Virus record (IMG/VR): IMGVR_UViG_3300006802_000541
Coordinates: 1-24,483 of that record
Direction: 5' to 3' (one strand)
Source: a virus
DNA length: 24,483 nt
This document shows, piece by piece, positions 14,648 through 22,634 of this stretch. The position numbers and the translations under genes were made by a program. Below the pieces are notes generated by a model. The model had not been told where the DNA came from. It saw only the letters and a program-made list of their open reading frames with translations, and did no database searches. Positions within the stretch are counted from its first letter, which is position 1. Every line of letters begins with the position of its first letter.

Positions 14648-17600
14648 TTATTTTTTCTTGTATCCTGAGCCTAGATCATCATTAATAACGTTATGGTGTA
14701 ACATGTACGCTTCGTTAGTTTCACCTGCCCAGAATGCGGTGTCTCCTGCGTTGATTACTGCAACAAATTTTTCACCTACGTCTTCAATAGAAACAATCTC
14801 GTCCCAAAAAGTTTCATCATTTTTCATACAAGCAACTTCTTTACGTATAAGATTAGGGGCATCAACGAACTCTAAATCTTTAGTAAAGATAGGTGCGGTA
14901 GTAGAACACACTAATGACACCCCTGATTTAGTAAGTAATCTTACACACGGTTGCAATTCTATATAATTGAAAACCACTTTACCCATATAAGTCTCTAAAC
15001 TTGCATCACCTTTACCTAAAGAAATATTATGATCTGTGCGTAGTTGCCATGCCTGTTCTATTAATCTACTGTTAATGACAGTTGACTCTACTGCAGGTAT
15101 ATAACTTTCTAATACTACGCAACCGGCTCCACCGGGGGATGGATTAGTGTTGTCGTCAGATGGACCAGTAATATTTTCTACAGTGTTTTCTTCTACATCC
15201 GCTCCGCCTTCTTGTACGTTTTCATATGTTTTTGGTTCATATGGGTTTCTGTCTGACACTGGGCCAACTACCCATACAAATTGGGTTCCGTTGTATACCC
15301 AATACCCGGGTGCTGTTGCATTGTCAGCATTGGTGTATGGGTTGTCTCCCAAACCGTCACCGTAGTTCCAACCTGTTTCGTCAGATAAACTAGAACCCGG
15401 AGTTGCGGCATTTCCGACTCCGCCGGTGTAATTCCATGACCAATTTCCGCCACCAAGATAACCAGTTTCTTGGTTTAGATTAATTACTACACCTTTTTGA
15501 GAAAAATCGTTTGGTGTAACAATGTTTTGTGTTTCGGATCCACTACCTACTGTTGAGTTAGCATAACCACTAAAATTAAACGTTTCAGGGTTATATGCGT
15601 TATAACCAGGAGCATTAAACCATTCATTTGTCCAGCCTTCGCCCGGAGAAGTTCCTTCAGCATATACTCCTGTAGCATTTAGAATTGCATTTTGTACGGC
15701 TGCGGCATCTGCGGCAGTTGTTTCACTACTTCCATATGTTTGATTTGCATCGTTCTTAGCCGTATTTTGTAAAGTATTAAGCACTGTTGCTATCTTAGCG
15801 ATAGCCGCAGCCGTATCTGTTGTAGCGGCTCCTGCATTTGGCACTGATGGTATGGTACCAGTGGCTGTATCGTAGGCTGTCACTGCCGTTTGTAATGCTG
15901 TCACGGCTGAGTCGTAAGCAGCCTTTGCAGTTGCAATTCTTGCATCTCCTTCTGGGTAACTTGCAAGTGCTACTGAGTATGCTGATTGTGCTGTCGCTAA
16001 CGTTTCGTCTAAGGCTATAATTTCTTTGCGTTTTGATAGCAATATGTCATTAAATATTGACAATCCCATTGCTTTGTTTACGTCTGCTCTTGCTATTTGA
16101 CCTAATAGATTAGGTCTAGGGACTTGTGTCGGGCCTATTGTGTTATTAATTAATGTAGTTAGTTTACTTCTATTAAATGTGTTAATACCGATTGTTGGTG
16201 TTTTAGCATTATCTCCGGATGAGCCAGTCAATGACTTGAGTGCGGAGACAACACCTACTGCAACATCTCCGAGACCTGCGGCGCCAGTTCCTAATGCTGT
16301 TACTCTACTCTGAATAAAGTTATCTGCAAGTCCGTCTACATTACCTACGCCTGACAATAATCCCGTAACTGCATTACTAGAATTCCCTACGTCAACTCCA
16401 CTAAAGGCTTTTGTAGCAAGTTTACTAGACACTTGACTGATGAGACCGGAGGAGCCGGCCATTCCAGGAACCAGTGGATTTTTATTAACACTTCTAAGTA
16501 TGTCTGAACTGTCTACTGTCATACCTGCTATTGCACTACCGCCGGGTAAGTTTGAAATACCTGAGGCTGCGGCCGCGGCTAAGCCTGGCGCTAAACCTCT
16601 TTGAACTTGGTTTGCGGCATCAACCATTACCACACTGTTACGTGCTAGTGCTGATACGGAGCCACCCGAGGTCGCTGACCTAAGATTGCCGGCTAGAGCA
16701 GATAAGTTTTGTGGAACATTAGCAGTCATTGGTACAAAAGTTTTTGTGATTGTTTTAAATGCTGATGCTACTGGACCTAACTTGGTATCTAAAGAATTGC
16801 TAAAATTTGCCGATCCGGTTGCGGTCGAGAGTACAGAATCAGTAATAGATGCTAGTGATGCGGCAACCCCTCCTGAAGGACCCGTAAATTGTGCCTTGAT
16901 AGCACTTGCTGTTCCTTGACTAACGGCTTTTTTAATTGCATTTAAATTATTTGTTGAATTATTTCCGGCTGGGGCATATCCATTGGCTACTCGTTTAACA
17001 TTATTAATACCTGCATTTAAATCAGGTGATGATGCCGCAGCCGATACAATACCGGTCAATGCACCATACCCTTCGTTACCTGTGATCGTTCTATTTTTTG
17101 TTAATCCGGTCTGGGCTTTTTGTAAGTTAGTTACTATTGATTTACTCTGTGCAGTCGTGCTTGAAATCAAGTTATCATATGAATTTACTCCGCCTTTACC
17201 TGTAAATATATTGTTTGGCATCACTGTTCTAACAGCGGCATCGGTAAATGCACCAGTGTATGGATCTTTGGCTTTGCCTGCTTTTATTAGAGTGTTGACC
17301 ATAATGTCTGCGCCAGGTTTTAAAATTCCTCCAGCAGACAACTGAGTTGGTGTTTGTGCAAAGGAACCGATAGCCGCTGTACGTACACCTGTGACATTAT
17401 CAACATATTGCGTTGCGCCTGCTAAATTAGTTGCAACTGTTGCCGCGGCGCCAGGGCCTGCCGCCGCGAGTGTTGCCATACCACCTAGTAATGATGTAGT
17501 TGCACCTTTATCTACTGCTTTTGATACTGCGCCAACTTCTGGTACAGATGACACAGTAGCAGTTGATAATCCCGGAACCGAAGCATTAGCGGCGGCGTCA

Positions 17601-19153
17601 TCAATAAGGTCACTTACATTACTTGGGGCCGCAGCCGGTAACTGTGCATCAGCAGAGGGATCAACGTTTACATCAACACCTTGTCCTGCCATAAGCCATG
17701 GGTAATGGGCCGGAGCACGTGATGTTATACTGTCTAGTTTTCCAGGTGCGCCTGCCCATCCAACAGTAGAATCAAATAACGTATCTGGATGTTTTATAAT
17801 AGCGATCGGCTCAACTGCAACCGGAGTAACTCCGGCTTCTCCATCATTTAAATGCACCTTAGATCCATTGATATATGCTTCTCCACTTGCTTTACCAGAC
17901 CATTTACCTGCGGCTTCCATGGCAATATTTTGATCTGACTTAAATAATAAATTTTGCAGTCCATGTAATTCGTACACATCTCCTACACTTTGCTTAAACT
18001 TTTTAACTGAATTAAAGATCATATTTTCTTGTGCATTTATATTAACATCTTTGCCGGCATGTATATTAACCATATTATCAGCATGTAAATTTAAATCACC
18101 TTGCGTTCTTAAGTTAATAGAGTTTGTTGAAAATACGTCAACTGTGCCTTCTTTACCTAACTCAATATAAGATTGTCCATTAGAATGTAGAAGCATCAAT
18201 ACTTGTCCATCATCACTCATTAATATTTGATGACCTAATGCTGTACGCAGTCTAATTAATTGGTCTCTACCAATTATATCACCATCATCCATAACGAGTG
18301 AATGACCACCTCTACGTGCAACAACACGCATTGATGTGTTAAAATCATCCTCTGTGTCACCGGATTCTTTTTTGTTTATTTTTGATGCTAATGAGTTGGC
18401 GCCACCGTCTGTGAATCCACCTTCATAAATAGGTCTACCGGGTGTGCTTACACCCCAACCAACTCTACTAGTTGCTTCACGTGATGCACTAGAACCGATA
18501 GGTCCTCTGATTCTATCTCTAAGAATACCTTGCTGTTGCATAATAGATGCGGCATAACTGTGAATAGGTTTTGCCGCAGTTAGATAATCAGGCGAGTCCG
18601 CAATATCTTTGTTATTTGTATTGATGTTTGTTACTGGTAATGTCGTTGCACCACCATAACTTTGTGCTTCGCCTTCGTTTGCAATAATATTATCAGATGA
18701 TCCAATTGCAGGAATCATTTGTAATTCATCTGGATCGGGTACTGCACCTATGTAAAACCCGTAGTTTAAATCTCCGTTAACAAAAATACAAATAACTTTT
18801 GTACCTATATCAGGTGGTGCGTTCCATTGACCATAGGAACTAGGATTTGTAATATATTGCCCATATTCAGAACTAGTGACATTTCCGTTGTCATCTGTTT
18901 CTTCAGTGGGAGATGCTGTGGGTCTGACTGAGCCAAAGAACGTGTGTAGTCTTCTTACTGGAATCCAAGTGTCTCTATCTTGTGAGGCTTTATCAAATGA
19001 CTCACTAGGAAACACAAACAGTTTACCTGAGTTTGTGGGGTCAATGTTGTCCATAACAGTAGCAATAATAGGAACATTCTTAATGGTGGCGACCCCTGCG
19101 CCTGCTTCATATTTTCTTACTTTGCCTCTGGGTTTAAAAACATTTCTACTCAT
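14648..19153 (-). CDS. gp5: Baseplate spike/hub protein gp5 with long C-terminal extension
   Basis: 1501 residues; T4 gp5 has 575. gp5 trimers form the cell-puncturing needle below the hub. Residues about 25-150 are the OB-fold domain (IIATVMDNIDPTNSGKLFVF, then GTKVICIFVNGDLNYGFYIG). RRGGHSLVMDDG (281-292) is the motif that leads into the spike in gp5/VgrG proteins. Residues about 300-440 are a triple-stranded beta-helix with an 8-residue period (NLHADNMVNIHAGKDVNI near 355-372). No lysozyme domain is visible between OB fold and helix, unlike T4. After the helix come APAHYPW (480-486), an Ala/Ser/Gly-rich stretch (about 505-1030), a probable coiled coil (about 1035-1150), a Gly/Asn/Tyr/Trp-rich linker (1165-1340) and a Hint-like domain (1345-1488). 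The start ATG has AGG 7 bases upstream, and the hub stop lies 2 bases before it. Confidence 0.88.
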   Translation of the reverse strand: MSRNVFKPRGKVRKYEAGAGVATIKNVPIIATVMDNIDPTNSGKLFVFPSESFDKASQDRDTWIPVRRLHTFFGSVRPTASPTEETDDNGNVTSSEYGQYITNPSSYGQWNAPPDIGTKVICIFVNGDLNYGFYIGAVPDPDELQMIPAIGSSDNIIANEGEAQSYGGATTLPVTNINTNNKDIADSPDYLTAAKPIHSYAASIMQQQGILRDRIRGPIGSSASREATSRVGWGVSTPGRPIYEGGFTDGGANSLASKINKKESGDTEDDFNTSMRVVARRGGHSLVMDDGDIIGRDQLIRLRTALGHQILMSDDGQVLMLLHSNGQSYIELGKEGTVDVFSTNSINLRTQGDLNLHADNMVNIHAGKDVNINAQENMIFNSVKKFKQSVGDVYELHGLQNLLFKSDQNIAMEAAGKWSGKASGEAYINGSKVHLNDGEAGVTPVAVEPIAIIKHPDTLFDSTVGWAGAPGKLDSITSRAPAHYPWLMAGQGVDVNVDPSADAQLPAAAPSNVSDLIDDAAANASVPGLSTATVSSVPEVGAVSKAVDKGATTSLLGGMATLAAAGPGAAATVATNLAGATQYVDNVTGVRTAAIGSFAQTPTQLSAGGILKPGADIMVNTLIKAGKAKDPYTGAFTDAAVRTVMPNNIFTGKGGVNSYDNLISSTTAQSKSIVTNLQKAQTGLTKNRTITGNEGYGALTGIVSAAASSPDLNAGINNVKRVANGYAPAGNNSTNNLNAIKKAVSQGTASAIKAQFTGPSGGVAASLASITDSVLSTATGSANFSNSLDTKLGPVASAFKTITKTFVPMTANVPQNLSALAGNLRSATSGGSVSALARNSVVMVDAANQVQRGLAPGLAAAAASGISNLPGGSAIAGMTVDSSDILRSVNKNPLVPGMAGSSGLISQVSSKLATKAFSGVDVGNSSNAVTGLLSGVGNVDGLADNFIQSRVTALGTGAAGLGDVAVGVVSALKSLTGSSGDNAKTPTIGINTFNRSKLTTLINNTIGPTQVPRPNLLGQIARADVNKAMGLSIFNDILLSKRKEIIALDETLATAQSAYSVALASYPEGDARIATAKAAYDSAVTALQTAVTAYDTATGTIPSVPNAGAATTDTAAAIAKIATVLNTLQNTAKNDANQTYGSSETTAADAAAVQNAILNATGVYAEGTSPGEGWTNEWFNAPGYNAYNPETFNFSGYANSTVGSGSETQNIVTPNDFSQKGVVINLNQETGYLGGGNWSWNYTGGVGNAATPGSSLSDETGWNYGDGLGDNPYTNADNATAPGYWVYNGTQFVWVVGPVSDRNPYEPKTYENVQEGGADVEENTVENITGPSDDNTNPSPGGAGCVVLESYIPAVESTVINSRLIEQAWQLRTDHNISLGKGDASLETYMGKVVFNYIELQPCVRLLTKSGVSLVCSTTAPIFTKDLEFVDAPNLIRKEVACMKNDETFWDEIVSIEDVGEKFVAVINAGDTAFWAGETNEAYMLHHNVINDDLGSGYKKK
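14690..15121 (-). other. Hint-like (hedgehog/intein-type) C-terminal domain of gp5
   Basis: Residues 1345-1488 start with Cys in GAGCVVLESYIP. They continue through QPCVRLLTKSGVSLVCSTTAP (block-B-like, 1402-1422) and end WAGETNEAYMLHHN (1475-1488). The first Cys, the (L/V)xC-S-TTAP strand and the terminal HHN follow the layout of Hint domains at the ends of some phage tail proteins. The block-B His normal in inteins is absent (STTAP), and the residue after HN is Val rather than Cys/Ser/Thr. Splicing is therefore unlikely; autocleavage or a purely structural tip role is possible. Confidence 0.55.
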
Positions 19154-19155
19154 AA

Positions 19156-21315
19156 TTAACCTGCATCGTCATCCGAATTATTAGTTGTTGTTGTGTTTGG
19201 TGGATTACCATTAATCACTCCTGCTGTGCCTCTACGGTCTGTTGTTGGATCTGTTAATAATCCTGTATTAGAAGTAGTACCGCGTTTATCAGCAGTTGGG
19301 CCATTTCGGCTCATTCGTCCATGTCTTTCTTCTCTATCGTTATCATTTTCACATGCATCTGAATCTGGGAAAGTATTTATAACTGCTTCTAAATCTTGTG
19401 TAAACCTTCCTTCTGAAAAGTTACTTGTAATAGTTACTAGTCTATAACTAACACCTACGATGGTGTTGGCAACATTGTTTGGGTATTCAAAAAATAATAT
19501 TGACTCATTAATATCTAAAATGCCTGTAGGATTACCGTCTGTATCATAATCTACTGCTTCTTTAAAATCTATTTCAAAAAATACTTGTCCGCCATTTGCC
19601 GCAACTCTAAATCCATCATCTCCATAAAATCGTTGATAAACCCCATCGGTTCTGGAATCTGATACTAAAAAGTCAGGATCTCCTAATATTTTAATTTTAG
19701 CGGCGGCATATGCATCCGGGGAGTATAAACTAGTAACATAATTATTTTGTGCTTCTCTACCACCACCAACACTGTTCATTGTTGGTTCTGGTGTAGGTTG
19801 ACCAGGCTGGCTAGGCACATCTGTATCTCCCCCTGTACCAACGCCGTCAGCATCGTTTACCGTTCCTAATACTTCATTATAATATAAGTTATCTAATTGT
19901 TGTGTGTATTCTAAGATTTCTCTATTTTCACCTGTATACCAGTACTGATATCTCTTATGCGGACCGTAATAACCTATGCCGGGATTAACTACAGATGATC
20001 TAATTACTGGTGTTTGATATGTTTCAAATTTATATACCGTAGTGTAGGCCCAATCGGCAACTTTAGGATCCCATACAGCATTCTCAATTTGAGGTGTCAC
20101 GTGATACCAAGCAACTGGCTTGTTAGCTCCAGGATTGTTAGATGGTTGTTCACGTTGGGTGTCTGGAGTCGGTTGATTTGCATAAACAATTTTTAATGCA
20201 TCTCTTAGATATGTACTACCTTTAACCAATTCATCAAATACTTCTATTACAGAAGTACCCATGGGGAACGTTATAGTCCTTTTTGTAAAGTCTGGTGTTT
20301 GTGTAGCAGAATTCTCGTCTGTTGATTCGTATGAGTTGTCGATGTCCGCACCGGGGAGTTTACCTTTATCAACGTCTTCAGGTGTTATTAGCCTTGCAGA
20401 TTTTAATGCGTCCCTATCTGGGCCAATAAATTTTGCTCTAAATTGATTAGCCGTAGTACGTGAACCAGCCGATACTTCGTTTGCTTGGGCTTGGTTCATC
20501 AATGTTAAAAGACCAGTGTCGTTAACAATGTTGATTGTGTTATTATCATCAACGATCACACCAAGGGCTTCTTCAAGTGTTGCGGCTGTTATAGTGCGAT
20601 CGGCTGTCAATCTTCCTCTCTTTACACCGAATGCTTCATTTGGTGCTACTGCCGCACAACTTATATTGTATATTACAGCAGATCCTTCAATTCTAAATCT
20701 TATTGCTACAATATTAATGTCCCAATATGTTTGGAACATGTAATCTCCAGATCCATTAGGATCTAAATCAGTTCCTTCAAAATCTGTTTTACCATTTGCT
20801 ACGTATCCATTTTTGTCATAACCCAAAAATCTAACACCAATAATAAAAAACTGTCTGGATGGGTTAGTGGGAGCACCATTTGCATACGCCGTTCCTTGAT
20901 AATAGTTAGCCATTGCTTCAGACGCTTTACGCAATTTCGTAATAAAAGAAAATCCATATGGTTCTGTTATTGTGAAAGAAATATCATATGCGTTAGTTGA
21001 AGACTGTGTGGCGTCTGCTCCAACTGCTTGTTTAATTTTTAAATTATCAATATAAAAGTCGGTATTAAATTCAGGTGCTCGTTTAGATGCATTATTGTTG
21101 ACTCCACCTGATTGTGCAATTAAGTACGCACCAACATCATTGTTTGAGCCGGCTGTAGCATTTGCCAAAGCATCAATATCTTTTCTTCCAGATGCCACAA
21201 AGGCATCGTATGCATCCGGTGTAATCATATACAACGAAATTTGGTATGTGTATGACGATAACGCTCCTAGTGGATTTTTTAATCGTCTACCTGGTGCTTC
21301 TGTTCCTGTTGGCAT
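19156..21315 (-). CDS. Probable baseplate hub protein (gp27-like position)
   Basis: 719 residues. It is encoded directly before the gp5 spike, where contractile systems usually encode the hub subunit that holds the spike. The N-terminus LSSYTYQISLYMITPDAYDAF (residues 19-39) is one I associate with a conserved structural protein of marine T4-like phages. FFIIGVRFLGYD (156-167) and, near residues 610-665, YRLVTITSNFSEGRFTQDLEAVI resemble strands typical of hub proteins, in which GxFTQxL ends the last domain. The final 55 residues are Asp/Asn/Thr/Arg-rich and probably disordered. The ATG (21315-21313) overlaps the gp53 stop by one base (TAATG), with AGGA upstream, so translation is coupled. The gp27 assignment is inference from position plus weak sequence pattern; a general baseplate structural role is more certain. 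Confidence 0.6.
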   Translation of the reverse strand: MPTGTEAPGRRLKNPLGALSSYTYQISLYMITPDAYDAFVASGRKDIDALANATAGSNNDVGAYLIAQSGGVNNNASKRAPEFNTDFYIDNLKIKQAVGADATQSSTNAYDISFTITEPYGFSFITKLRKASEAMANYYQGTAYANGAPTNPSRQFFIIGVRFLGYDKNGYVANGKTDFEGTDLDPNGSGDYMFQTYWDINIVAIRFRIEGSAVIYNISCAAVAPNEAFGVKRGRLTADRTITAATLEEALGVIVDDNNTINIVNDTGLLTLMNQAQANEVSAGSRTTANQFRAKFIGPDRDALKSARLITPEDVDKGKLPGADIDNSYESTDENSATQTPDFTKRTITFPMGTSVIEVFDELVKGSTYLRDALKIVYANQPTPDTQREQPSNNPGANKPVAWYHVTPQIENAVWDPKVADWAYTTVYKFETYQTPVIRSSVVNPGIGYYGPHKRYQYWYTGENREILEYTQQLDNLYYNEVLGTVNDADGVGTGGDTDVPSQPGQPTPEPTMNSVGGGREAQNNYVTSLYSPDAYAAAKIKILGDPDFLVSDSRTDGVYQRFYGDDGFRVAANGGQVFFEIDFKEAVDYDTDGNPTGILDINESILFFEYPNNVANTIVGVSYRLVTITSNFSEGRFTQDLEAVINTFPDSDACENDNDREERHGRMSRNGPTADKRGTTSNTGLLTDPTTDRRGTAGVINGNPPNTTTTNNSDDDAG

Positions 21316-21629
21316 TATATTCCTAACACTGCTCTTAATGTGTCTAACGTGGGTATATATATTTTTAAGCCCGATACCATATTAAACATTGGGTCTGGTC
21401 CTAATTTATTTGGATTACGTGCGGCAAATACCCACCACAACCGAGAATCATTATAAAGATGCTGTGCTAACAAATCAGGTCTATATTGATATTGTGGGGT
21501 AATTTCAAATTCGGCATCTGATGACTCTTTAGGAATAAGAGGATATGGATCCATTACATCCAAATATTGTTTATTAACAACTGATGATCTTCTGTACGGA
21601 CTTGTTTTTGGATATATATCGTTAGGCAT
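21315..21629 (-). CDS. gp53: Baseplate wedge protein gp53
   Basis: 104 residues, about half of T4 gp53 (196), as in other marine relatives. gp53 clamps neighbouring wedges and contacts gp25 and gp6. The core YRPDLLAQHLYNDSRLWWVF (residues 48-67) followed by ARNPNKLGPDPMFNMVSGL and KIYIP matches the LysM-like part of gp53: aromatic WW pair, NPN turn and a final (I/V)YIP strand. It begins inside the last codons of the 26-codon mini-ORF (8-base overlap) and ends in TAATG with the hub gene. It is therefore translationally linked on both sides. GAAGAA sits directly before the ATG and AGGA is 9 bases upstream of it. Confidence 0.82.
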   Translation of the reverse strand: MPNDIYPKTSPYRRSSVVNKQYLDVMDPYPLIPKESSDAEFEITPQYQYRPDLLAQHLYNDSRLWWVFAARNPNKLGPDPMFNMVSGLKIYIPTLDTLRAVLGI

Positions 21630-21702
21630 TTCTTCTGTCCTGTGCTTGTTCTTTTATTTTATCTTTATCAACTTGTGGTTGTTGCTGTTGTGGTTGTGCC
21701 AT
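21622..21702 (-). CDS. 26-residue Gln-rich mini-protein between gp48 and gp53
   Basis: A short frame starts at ATG 21702-21700 and stops at TAA 21624-21622. It encodes 26 residues beginning MAQPQQQQPQVDKDKIKEQ and ending in a basic tail with two Arg. Evidence that it is translated: AGGA lies 8 bases before the ATG; the ATG shares its A with the gp48 stop (TAATG); and the frame overlaps the gp53 start by 8 bases. It occupies exactly the gap between two virion genes. The Gln/Pro-rich start is probably disordered, and the charged second half could be a short helix. It may make a real peptide, or it may only carry ribosomes from gp48 to gp53. No family was recognised. Confidence 0.5.
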   Translation of the reverse strand: MAQPQQQQPQVDKDKIKEQAQDRRNA

Positions 21703-22448
21703 TACCATAATCCTGGGTTTGTAGATTGTTTGCCCAGCATCAGATTTCCTGATGCATAGTCTTTAAGACTAAATCTATTACTAATGTCATTTCTACTAAC
21801 AACTGGTAAACAACTAATAGTTAATGTTATTTTAGTAGGCACGTATGTAATTTGCTGATCTTGTGTATCAGTAAACGTTGCTACTGGTCTTTTTCCACCC
21901 GGCTCTAATTGCCCGCCTATTAAAGTTAATCTGTCTGTTCCTGCAGTAGTGTCTGTGTTTGTTGCTCTAATATAATCAACGTCCTTTGGTAAGTTATACT
22001 GAAAGTTTGTAATGATTAAAGGATGACTATTAAATTGAAATGCACCTAGTCCATACATAAATGCTAACGGAGGAGGAGTTCCTATTTTTGGATTTTGATC
22101 TTGTCCATAAAACATTTTTGTCATTGCTTTGAAAAAGTGTATTACTGCCAGCAAGTAATTTGCTTCAAACGTATCCTGACAAGTAAAATCTGCTGTAATA
22201 GAAATATTGTCTACTGCACTATTTTGATAATGATGAATTTTATAGTTGCTATGAGTTGGCGCTACAGAATCATATGATGCTGTGTATGCTATGTTTACTT
22301 GCGGAGTATAAGGAAACACTACTCCATCAGTTGCTACTAATGGTTGCAATATGCCAGGAGTGTTTGGATCTTTGTACAGATAGTTTGCTCCGTCACCTAG
22401 TTTCATTCTTACACGCCAATCAGCGGCGGCATTAAATCCTTCAGGCAT
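21702..22448 (-). CDS. gp48: Baseplate tail-tube cap gp48
   Basis: 248 residues (T4 gp48 is 364). gp48 sits on the hub and, with gp54, provides the platform for tail-tube polymerisation. Recognised features are DWRVRMKLGDGANYLY (residues 10-25), VVFPYTPQVNIAYTASYD (43-60), and the central TCQDTFEANYLLAVIHFFKAMTKMFYG (about 89-115). PPPLAFMYGLGAFQFN follows, then FQYNLPKDVDYIR; this set recurs in gp48 of marine T4-like phages. The strand near residues 200-215 (YVPTKITLTISCLPV) fits the tube-like fold. It is the first gene of the minus-strand array, with GGAGAA (22456-22461) 7 bases before the ATG and a late-promoter motif about 65 bases upstream. Its stop overlaps the next start in TAATG. Confidence 0.82.
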   Translation of the reverse strand: MPEGFNAAADWRVRMKLGDGANYLYKDPNTPGILQPLVATDGVVFPYTPQVNIAYTASYDSVAPTHSNYKIHHYQNSAVDNISITADFTCQDTFEANYLLAVIHFFKAMTKMFYGQDQNPKIGTPPPLAFMYGLGAFQFNSHPLIITNFQYNLPKDVDYIRATNTDTTAGTDRLTLIGGQLEPGGKRPVATFTDTQDQQITYVPTKITLTISCLPVVSRNDISNRFSLKDYASGNLMLGKQSTNPGLW

Positions 22449-22489
22449 TGTTTGGTTCTCCGATCATTTTTATACTCATATACCTATAT

Positions 22490-22497
22490 GATAAATA
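22490..22497 (+). promoter_or_regulatory. Plus-strand GATAAATA motif facing gp55
   Basis: An exact GATAAATA on the plus strand, 15 bases from and facing away from the minus-strand copy at 22513-22520. If used, it would give a late transcript with a leader of about 130 bases into gp55. It may instead be a by-product of the AT-rich control region. Confidence 0.3.
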
Positions 22498-22512
22498 GTT
22501 TGCTACATGATA

Positions 22513-22520
22513 TATTTATC
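22513..22520 (-). promoter_or_regulatory. Late promoter motif GATAAATA upstream of gp48
   Basis: The minus strand reads GATAAATA, followed by about 64 bases of leader to the gp48 ATG with GGAGAA as ribosome site. This is the natural promoter for the whole gp48-to-giant-gene array. A second, weaker candidate (TATAAAAA, plus-strand 22467-22474) lies closer to the gene. Confidence 0.65.
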
Positions 22521-22555
22521 GAAACCAAAAAACCACATTTTTTTACCCGTAACAG

Positions 22556-22584
22556 TTGCAATGCTATTCAGCATTGCGTATAAT
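22556..22584 (+). promoter_or_regulatory. Sigma-70-type promoter of gp55
   Basis: TTGCAA (22556-22561, 4 of 6 matches to the -35 consensus) is separated by exactly 17 bases from a perfect TATAAT (22579-22584). Transcription would start near 22591, about 44 bases before the gp55 ATG. This is the form read by the host housekeeping polymerase, consistent with expression of the late sigma factor before late genes. Confidence 0.7.
22558..22577. repeat. Perfect inverted repeat inside the gp55 promoter
   Basis: GCAATGCT-ATTC-AGCATTGC: two 8-base arms with a 4-base centre. It covers the last four bases of the -35 box and nearly the entire spacer, ending one base before the -10 box. The placement suits a repressor operator; it lies upstream of the predicted start of transcription, so it would not be a hairpin in the gp55 message. 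It could also terminate read-through from upstream, though no T-run follows. Confidence 0.6.
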
Positions 22585-22611
22585 TGACACATACCAATCT
22601 TGCAATAAGAT
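22584..22611 (+). promoter_or_regulatory. Possible second, overlapping promoter of gp55
   Basis: A perfect TTGACA (22584-22589) overlaps the last base of the first -10 box. A 16-base spacer leads to TAAGAT (22606-22611, 4 of 6). Transcription would start near 22618, just before the AGAGGAAA ribosome site. The weak -10 box makes this uncertain. Confidence 0.3.
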
Positions 22612-22634
22612 TAACCAACAACAGAGGAAATTTA

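Larger units (their letters stand above)
22449..22634. promoter_or_regulatory. Divergent control region between gp48 and gp55
   Basis: 186 bases without a gene. From left to right they hold the gp48 ribosome site (22456-22461), a plus-strand and a minus-strand GATAAATA (22490, 22513), a T-run (22538-22544), the inverted repeat and sigma-70 promoter of gp55 (22556-22584), a possible second promoter, and the gp55 ribosome site (22623-22630). It separates the late structural array from the early/middle genes. Confidence 0.7.

Noticed and set aside
14595-14966. Plus-strand open frame of 123 codons over the gp25/gp5 junction
   Set aside because: Antisense to two well-supported genes, no ribosome site, composition explained by the genes beneath.
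15420-17000. Repeat-rich or recombination region in the Ala/Gly-rich part of gp5
   Set aside because: The repetitive look is amino-acid bias; no direct DNA repeat of useful length was seen.
16983-17345. Plus-strand open frames of 104-120 codons opposite gp5 (also 17391-17705)
   Set aside because: They mirror the Ala/Gly/Thr-rich gp5 coding strand, which naturally lacks stops on the opposite strand; no recognisable protein.
22584-22634. N-terminal extension of gp55 from an in-frame TTG at 22584
   Set aside because: No ribosome site precedes it, it overlaps promoter elements, and ATG 22635 has a strong AGAGGAAA site and gives the family N-terminus at the right distance.
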